A program made the translations under genes and the position numbers. From HXMU1420-2 sp040830545 (GTDB lineage: Bacteria > Pseudomonadota > Alphaproteobacteria > Rhodobacterales > Rhodobacteraceae), in assembly GCA_040830545.1 (NCBI GenBank), contig JBFOMB010000165.1:1-10914 (forward strand): a DNA stretch of 10,914 nt. Reading direction: 5' to 3'. Position 1 is the first letter of the stretch, and each line of letters opens with the position of its first letter. Shown here piece by piece: positions 6,091 through 10,914 of this stretch. Below the pieces are notes generated by a model. That model was not told the origin of the DNA. It did not search any database and saw only the letters and a list, made by a program, of their open reading frames with translations.

Positions 6091-9000
6091 ACGCTGCCCT
6101 CCAGCACGATGAATGGGGCCCAGTAGAACGGGTGCGACAGGCCGGGCAACGCGGCCTCTGCCGGTGGATCCATTTTGAAACTGCCGCGCGTCAGGGCCGC
6201 AACCGTTTCTGCGAACCCGTCTCCCAGCATGCCTCGCTGCCCACCAGACAGGGCCTCGGCCACCGGAACCCCCTGCCCCAGCGCGTCATAGACCGTAACC
6301 ATCAGACCAGCGGTGGAACTGTCCGCCACCGGCCACAGAGTTGCCATCACTGCCTGCGCCCCCTGATAGCGGGCCACAGCGGCAAAACTCTCCAACTCGC
6401 GCCCATCCGCGTCTGTGCCCCCAAACGCAGTTTCACAGGCCGACAGCGTCAGCAGGGCCACGTCCGCCAAATCCTGATCTATGCCAAACCCTGTGCGGAA
6501 CTCCTCCACCGACAACCGCCCGCCATCCCCTAGCAGCAGGAAACTGTCCGCCTCGGACGTGCCGAATTTGAAATGTGTGGCCAGATGCACCACCCCCATC
6601 CGGTCCTCGGTCGCGTCGCTGAAGACTAGTGAATTCACCAACCGATCCCGCGTAAACGCCCCGTCCATCGCTGCTGTGCCATCCAGTATGCCCGCATCGC
6701 CCCCACCTTCGCGCACCAGCGCGGCAACCTCGCGTTCTACGGCTGGCAGGGGCGCAAACCCGTCTACGCCTCGCGTCATGCCAAAGGCCGCGATGCGTTC
6801 GGTCAGCCCACCTGCACCTGGCGCCGGCGTACCGATTGCGGTGTGGGTGAGTGTGTACCGTTCCGCCAGCCATTGATCGCGGTCATGCAGCGCCGCAAAG
6901 GGCAGATAACGCAATTGCCGGTCAGGCGAGAGGATCAGTGTATCCGCGCCACTCGCCTCGATCTCCTGCAACAGGTCGGATGGCAGCAGCAGATCAAACA
7001 GGCGCTGCGCTGCCGCACGGGGATCGCTGGCGGGGTTTTGCACCTCGGCCCGGAACCCGGCAATCACGTCGTTCAACGCCGCCTCACTGAACGGTGCACC
7101 CGCCAGTTCATCCCACATCCGAACCACCTGCGTGTCCGGCGTGGTCAGCACCGCCCCCATACGATCCGGCAGCACCACATATTGCAGCACCACCGCACGC
7201 CCCTGTCGTTGACGTTTCAGGTAGCGCCGGATCGACTTGCCCGGGTCCAGCTGCGCCTCCGCCTCGCCCCTTCCGACCGCCTGCGCCGCCTGGGTCAGCT
7301 CCGCCCGCACCGCTTCTCGCGTTTCCGCCGCTTCGGCGAGGGCCGCGTTCAGCCGGTCCAGATCAGCCGCCTCAGCCGCCGTCAGATCTCGCGTGTTCGA
7401 CAGGCGCGCCAATTGCGTGCGCTGCGCAGAAAGGTCCGTCACCGCCGGGCCAATCCGGTCCAGCGTTTCGATCAACCGCCGCTCGGACGGCTGTACGGGC
7501 AGTTTGGCGAACGTATCGCCGATCACCTCTGGCGCGCGGCGGGTGAACTGATAGGTCTCGAAACTCTTCAGCATTTCCAGCACGCGGGACGCCTCATCCG
7601 GGCGACCCTCGGAAATGAACAGGTCAGCCAACCAGCGATAGTGGTTTTCCACCTGATCGCGGAAACACAGTTGCAGGTCCTCCGGCAACCCCGCCAGATC
7701 ACGCCGCAGCCCTTGCAACCGGTTCACTGCATCCTTGGCCAAAGCGAGTGCGGCCTGCGACTCCCCCAACGCAAACAACCGTTCCGAGCTGCGCGACAGG
7801 CTGCACACCCGCGCCAGATCAGCGGCAATCGGACCGGATTCGATGGCCGTCGCCGCGTGCCGTTCAATATCCGCGCGCATGGCCACCAGTTCCAGCTCGA
7901 TGGCACGCTCGGTCTCGCCTGCCGCCTGCTCTGCATGGCTGAGCGCGCGGGCGGTGTTGGACAGGGCACGGGATGTGGGATGGGCAGACAGGGCTGCGAA
8001 ACGGTCGCGCAGCAGGGTCAAATCCTCTGGCACGCTTTCCGAAACGGGCACCAACAACAGTTCGCGCAATTGCGTGGCCTGATCATCACCTCGCGTCGAT
8101 AGCGCCGCCAGCAAGGCTGCAATCGGCTGTGGGTCCAGCACTCCCTCGCGAATGCGCGCGATCTGGCGGCGCAGGGGGCCGAGGCTGTGGTTCAGGAAAC
8201 CCTCGTTCACGGCCCGCACACCAGCCACACGCTCGGCAGCCCCGGCATAGTCACCGTAAAAGGTCAGCAAATCGACCATGGCCAACGTGTTGACCGGCAG
8301 CGCCTGATGCGCCTCGCTGAACAACTGCTCGTCCGGCTCTTCGAGCCGTCCTCGCGCGCGGTAGGCGGCCAATTCGATGTCCGAACGGGCGCGCAGGATG
8401 GCAAAGGCGGGCGCGATCATATCCGGGCCGTTTTGTCCCAGGGCCGCGCGGGTCAGGTCGGCCACACAGTCGCGTTCTTCCGGGCTGCGATAGGGGCAGA
8501 CAGTATCCGCTGATGCCGCCAAGCTAGAGGTGGACCTTAGGTCCAACCTTGGCCGTTCATCCGGCGCGATCAGGTCCGCCCACTGCTCGTCAGGTGTGGC
8601 CGCCAGATCAGGCCGCGCGGCGATCAGCGCGGTCAGCCGATCATCCCGCGCCACCCGCCACCACCGCGCCGCACGTGGCAGGTCGAGCATCAGACCGCTG
8701 TCCCCATCGGCAAACAACGCGCCCAGATGCCCCGCAATCTCGCGCCAACGCTCACCAGGGAAGACGTAGTTTTCCGTGTCATCGGGCAATTGCGCCTCGC
8801 GCGCACCGTCCAGCAACAGCCGATGCCCCGGCTGTCCATCTGCCCAGAACCCGCTGCCTGCCAGCATCCGGCCAAATACGGCGCGCGCGGCCTCCTCAGG
8901 CTGCAATTGCGGCAGGGCGCGTTGATAAAGCGCCGCTGCCTCTTCCCAACCCTCGACCGGGCCATTCTCCAGACGTCCGGCCAGCAGCAACAGCGCCTCG

Positions 9001-10559
9001 GGCAGATCGGAATCCGCTGCGGAGCGATACAGCGCCTCGGCCTGCGCTGCGTCTGCCTCTCCACCGAGTCCGTGTTCCAGCATCAATCCCAGTCGGAACA
9101 TGGCAGGCGCATACCTCGTCTGAGCCGCTGCCGCGAAGTGCCGCCGGGCCAGCGCGGGCTGGCGACCGTCCGGCATGAACCCTTCCAGCACCAGCGTGCC
9201 ATAGGCATAGTGGATATGCGGATAAGACCCGGCAAAGGCCGCGCCTTGCATGTCAGGATCAACCGCAAAGGTACGCAACGCATCCAGCATCCGCGTCTTG
9301 TCCGCCAGCCCCATCACGATGCCGTCGATGATCGGGCGCACGTTGGCGTAGCCAAGGTCGCCACGATAATAGCCCGGCGTCGGTTCCGCCCAGTTGAGCC
9401 GTGCCGCCAACAGGCGCTGTTTCAGGTCGCCTGCGGCGGGATTCTGTACGCTGATCCGGGACAGCGCCTCGTATGGCGTGGCATACGCGCCCTCCTCGCT
9501 GAGGGTCAGCAGCATGTGCAGCCCGACCCAGCCCAGCGGCGTGTCGCCATACCGGTCCCACAGCGTCTGCCCGGTCCACAGCTGGAACCCCAACAGATTC
9601 TCATCGCCCTGCCCCACAAACCTGTCTTGCAGCCTTTGCGCCAATTCCACCGCCTCCGCCCCTGTGGCTGGCGTTGGACCGGACAATGCAGCCAGCCGCG
9701 CGGCCAGTTCCGACAATTCCGGCAAGCGGCCCCAGATATAATCATCCGCCCGCAAACAAGCATTGACCAGCAGGCTCAACTGCCGCTCGGCCTCGATTGG
9801 GTTGGCCGCAATCCGTGCGTCAATCTCCGCAGACAACGCCTCACGCGTCAGTGGAGGTGTGGCCGGGTAGTTTGTTGTGCATCGCGTCAGCAAAGCAAAC
9901 GCCTGAGGCGCAGCCGGTTGCCCGCATCCGTTGCCCGACAGGGCGAGCCGCGCAACGTCCGCCGGTGTCGGCAGGGTTCCGGCAGACAGTGCCAGACCGC
10001 TGCGCCCCCAGGCGGAGCGACTGGCCGGACCGAAAAAACCGTCCACGTCTACCGGCCCGCACCCCCGCAGATTGACGAATATCTGCGCCAACTCGGAATT
10101 GCTTTGCCAGTAATCCCGCTGCTCCAGTTGCAGGCGAACGGTTTCGTCCACGCCAGTTTCCAGCACATGCGCCAACGGAAGACATAACGACGACCCAAAC
10201 GCCGCCACCTCGGCCCGCATCCGCTGCGTGACATGTGGCGACGCAGCCAGGATCGTTTCCAGAACCGGGTTCCCACGATCTTCAAGGTCGCGAAGTCGCC
10301 CGCCATCGCTCAGAAACTCCCCCGCCTCGCTGTACCCCGCGGTCTCAGCGAGCCCGCGCAGGCTCTGCCCCGCAAAGGCCGAGGCCAGCAACCAGATGTC
10401 GTCCGTGCGCAGCCTTCTCAGCATCCGCTCGGGCTGGCAATTCAGGCTTTCCAGCGTCGATTGCCATTGCGAAGTGATCGGTCCGACCTGCGCATGAGCA
10501 CCTGACGCCAGCAATCCAGCAGACAGGACACCCAGAACCCAGCGTTTGATGGCAAACAT
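6087..10559 (-). CDS. Exported CHAT-domain protease with Sel1/TPR repeats and peptidoglycan-binding-like segment
   Basis: This 1490-residue protein begins MFAIKRWVLGVLSAGLLASG with a likely signal peptidase I site after AHA (residue 23). A peptidoglycan-binding-like segment (VDGFFGPASRSAW) lies near 160-195, Sel1-type repeats at about 450-560, TPR-like helices at about 850-1000, and a coiled coil at about 1037-1093. The C-terminal CHAT domain covers about 1105-1485. CHAT proteases are caspase/separase-like cysteine peptidases. The dyad is intact, with H1329 in HLATHF and C1375 in LSACET, 46 residues apart, preceded by the typical LPFAAL near 1220. The start at 10559 has GGAGG 7 nt upstream and begins exactly at the signal peptide; an in-frame ATG 28 codons earlier lacks that logic. 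It heads a three-gene unit. An extracytoplasmic CHAT protease is unusual, and its substrate is unknown. Confidence 0.88.
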   Translation of the reverse strand: MFAIKRWVLGVLSAGLLASGAHAQVGPITSQWQSTLESLNCQPERMLRRLRTDDIWLLASAFAGQSLRGLAETAGYSEAGEFLSDGGRLRDLEDRGNPVLETILAASPHVTQRMRAEVAAFGSSLCLPLAHVLETGVDETVRLQLEQRDYWQSNSELAQIFVNLRGCGPVDVDGFFGPASRSAWGRSGLALSAGTLPTPADVARLALSGNGCGQPAAPQAFALLTRCTTNYPATPPLTREALSAEIDARIAANPIEAERQLSLLVNACLRADDYIWGRLPELSELAARLAALSGPTPATGAEAVELAQRLQDRFVGQGDENLLGFQLWTGQTLWDRYGDTPLGWVGLHMLLTLSEEGAYATPYEALSRISVQNPAAGDLKQRLLAARLNWAEPTPGYYRGDLGYANVRPIIDGIVMGLADKTRMLDALRTFAVDPDMQGAAFAGSYPHIHYAYGTLVLEGFMPDGRQPALARRHFAAAAQTRYAPAMFRLGLMLEHGLGGEADAAQAEALYRSAADSDLPEALLLLAGRLENGPVEGWEEAAALYQRALPQLQPEEAARAVFGRMLAGSGFWADGQPGHRLLLDGAREAQLPDDTENYVFPGERWREIAGHLGALFADGDSGLMLDLPRAARWWRVARDDRLTALIAARPDLAATPDEQWADLIAPDERPRLDLRSTSSLAASADTVCPYRSPEERDCVADLTRAALGQNGPDMIAPAFAILRARSDIELAAYRARGRLEEPDEQLFSEAHQALPVNTLAMVDLLTFYGDYAGAAERVAGVRAVNEGFLNHSLGPLRRQIARIREGVLDPQPIAALLAALSTRGDDQATQLRELLLVPVSESVPEDLTLLRDRFAALSAHPTSRALSNTARALSHAEQAAGETERAIELELVAMRADIERHAATAIESGPIAADLARVCSLSRSSERLFALGESQAALALAKDAVNRLQGLRRDLAGLPEDLQLCFRDQVENHYRWLADLFISEGRPDEASRVLEMLKSFETYQFTRRAPEVIGDTFAKLPVQPSERRLIETLDRIGPAVTDLSAQRTQLARLSNTRDLTAAEAADLDRLNAALAEAAETREAVRAELTQAAQAVGRGEAEAQLDPGKSIRRYLKRQRQGRAVVLQYVVLPDRMGAVLTTPDTQVVRMWDELAGAPFSEAALNDVIAGFRAEVQNPASDPRAAAQRLFDLLLPSDLLQEIEASGADTLILSPDRQLRYLPFAALHDRDQWLAERYTLTHTAIGTPAPGAGGLTERIAAFGMTRGVDGFAPLPAVEREVAALVREGGGDAGILDGTAAMDGAFTRDRLVNSLVFSDATEDRMGVVHLATHFKFGTSEADSFLLLGDGGRLSVEEFRTGFGIDQDLADVALLTLSACETAFGGTDADGRELESFAAVARYQGAQAVMATLWPVADSSTAGLMVTVYDALGQGVPVAEALSGGQRGMLGDGFAETVAALTRGSFKMDPPAEAALPGLSHPFYWAPFIVLEGSV

Positions 10560-10564
10560 CGCAG

Positions 10565-10590
10565 ACCTCCCACCCGGTGCAGCGCCGGGT
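10565..10590 (-). promoter_or_regulatory. Leader hairpin abutting the SD of the CHAT gene
   Basis: On the minus strand ACCCGG (10590-10585) and CCGGGT (10577-10572) form a 6-bp stem with a 7-nt loop, ending one base before the GGAGG SD (10570-10566) of the CHAT gene. The stem could influence ribosome access. It does not itself contain the SD, so a regulatory role is speculative. Confidence 0.35.
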
Positions 10591-10593
10591 TTG

Positions 10594-10634
10594 CCATGCA
10601 AGTTTGCCCGTCTATCCAACACCACGCAAGTTTG
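10594..10634 (-). promoter_or_regulatory. Direct repeat pair upstream of the CHAT operon (possible operator)
   Basis: CCATGCAAGTTTG (10594-10606) and CCACGCAAGTTTG (10622-10634) match at 12 of 13 positions, with starts 28 bp apart, all inside the leader or promoter region of the CHAT operon. On the minus strand both read CAAACTTGC(G/A)TGG. A weak sigma70-like pair (TTGCGT, 17 nt, CAAACT) can be drawn using bases of the two repeats. This would fit a regulator-binding site or a promoter duplication, but I recognise no specific regulator. Confidence 0.4.
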
Positions 10635-10687
10635 TCGGCCCATTCCCGCACGAACGGACCATGTTCACAATTCTGGATTTGGGAGAT

Positions 10688-10734
10688 TGGAGCGGGTGAA
10701 GGGAATCGAACCCTCGTCGTCAGCTTGGGAAGCT
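10688..10734 (-). pseudogene. 3' half of tRNA-Gly(CCC): putative attachment-site remnant
   Basis: Read on the minus strand, this stretch starts inside the anticodon stem, has loop TTCCCAA (anticodon CCC), T-arm GAGGG-TTCGATT-CCCTT, acceptor 3' strand CACCCGC, then T and encoded CCA. These are the last 47 nt of a bacterial tRNA-Gly(CCC). The matching acceptor 5' strand GCGGGTG and a D-arm are absent from the 180 bases to the right, and the base at stem position 28 already mismatches its partner. Tyrosine recombinases commonly use the 3' half of tRNA genes, crossing over in the anticodon region, and leave exactly such a remnant at the far end of the inserted element. A tRNA split by a long intron is a less likely alternative. 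Confidence 0.72.
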
Positions 10735-10801
10735 CAACCGCTGTTACTGGTTTGCCGTTTTAAATCGAGTGGTTATGACCTGCCCCCCGATGCTCCCTCA
10801 T

Positions 10802-10914
10802 TCATAACGAGAGTTTGCGGGTCTGATTTTCATATTCTTCGTCGTCGTTTTGGGCAAGCGCGCCGGGCGCGGAGCCCTCAAATTGCTCAAGCGTCCGGCG
10901 CGCTTCGGCGGGCG
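10802..10914 (-). CDS. Possible C-terminal end of an unidentified gene (partial)
   Basis: A minus-strand frame is open from the window edge to a TGA at 10804-10802, giving 37 residues that end NQTRKLSL. The composition (balanced acidic and basic residues, DDEEYENQ) is protein-like, but other frames over this short stretch are open too, and I recognise no family. If the tRNA remnant next to it is an attachment site, this would be the terminal gene of an integrated element. An inverted repeat (10856-10905) lies within it, which weakens the coding case. The 67 bases between this stop and the tRNA remnant (10735-10801) show nothing I can name. Confidence 0.3.
   Translation of the reverse strand, partial: PAEARRTLEQFEGSAPGALAQNDDEEYENQTRKLSL
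10856..10905. repeat. Inverted repeat, 15-bp arms
   Basis: Arms at 10856-10870 (begins AAGCGCGCCGG) and 10891-10905 (ends CCGGCGCGCTT) pair at 14 of 15 positions, 11 of them perfect and consecutive, around a 20-nt loop. The loop has a further GAGC/GCTC match. It is a strong potential hairpin near the presumed element end. It could be a terminator-like structure or part of the end of the mobile element, but no T-run follows. Confidence 0.55.

Noticed and set aside
6843..8102. 419-codon plus-strand frame inside the CHAT gene (and a similar 486-codon one at 8727-10187)
   Set aside because: Arg/Gln/Pro-rich translations with no domains, wholly antisense to a gene with an intact signal peptide, repeats and protease motifs.
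6087..10643. 1518-residue version of the CHAT protein starting at 10643
   Set aside because: The extra 28 residues would place the signal peptide internally, cover the direct repeats and leader hairpin, and lack the good SD seen before 10559.
10688..10770. Complete functional tRNA-Gly gene
   Set aside because: Only anticodon loop, T-arm and acceptor 3' strand are present; no GCGGGTG acceptor strand or D-arm precedes them, so a full cloverleaf cannot be drawn.
1..10914. CRISPR array, transposase or phage genes
   Set aside because: No regularly spaced identical repeats and no integrase, transposase or phage structural motifs were seen; the only mobile-DNA sign is the tRNA fragment at the right end.

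Overview
The window is GC-rich, densely coding DNA from an alphaproteobacterium, most likely Rhodobacterales (Roseobacter group). The reasons are the GuaB sequence style, an ASKHA/ferredoxin protein with an arginine-rich tail, and several copies of the short 'GGAGTATTT...ATGAAG' intergenic repeat that I associate with that order. This is recognition from memory; no search was run.

Layout. Positions 1-979 (minus) hold the N-terminal two thirds of guaB, cut by the window edge; the outermost ~110 bases read as a scrambled version of the catalytic loop. A 308-bp divergent spacer carries two G/C hairpins and an inverted pair of the short repeat. Positions 1288-4791 (plus) form a tight three-gene unit: a RACo/RamA-like [2Fe-2S]-ASKHA corrinoid activator, a class I SAM methyltransferase, and an AhpD-like CxxC alkylhydroperoxidase-family protein. 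A convergent spacer (4792-4997) carries a 9-bp-stem hairpin, another copy of the repeat, and an inverted pair of a second palindromic repeat.

Positions 10559 down to 4998 (minus) form a second three-gene unit, transcribed right to left. First comes a 1490-residue exported protein with a peptidoglycan-binding-like segment, Sel1/TPR repeats, a coiled coil and an intact C-terminal CHAT protease domain (H1329/C1375). Next is a 219-residue exported, Cys-containing protein with its own peptidoglycan-binding-like domain, whose start overlaps the protease stop by ATGA. Last is a 4-hydroxybenzoyl-CoA-type thioesterase 7 nt further on. This is the most interesting part of the window: a translationally coupled, apparently periplasmic CHAT protease with a candidate partner or substrate that shares its wall-binding module.

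At the right end, 10688-10734 is the 3' 47 nt of a tRNA-Gly(CCC) gene with no 5' half nearby. This is what a tyrosine-recombinase element leaves at its distal attachment site. By that logic, DNA to the right of 10734 (a possible gene end on the minus strand and a strong inverted repeat) belongs to an integrated element, while the CHAT operon lies in the host flank.
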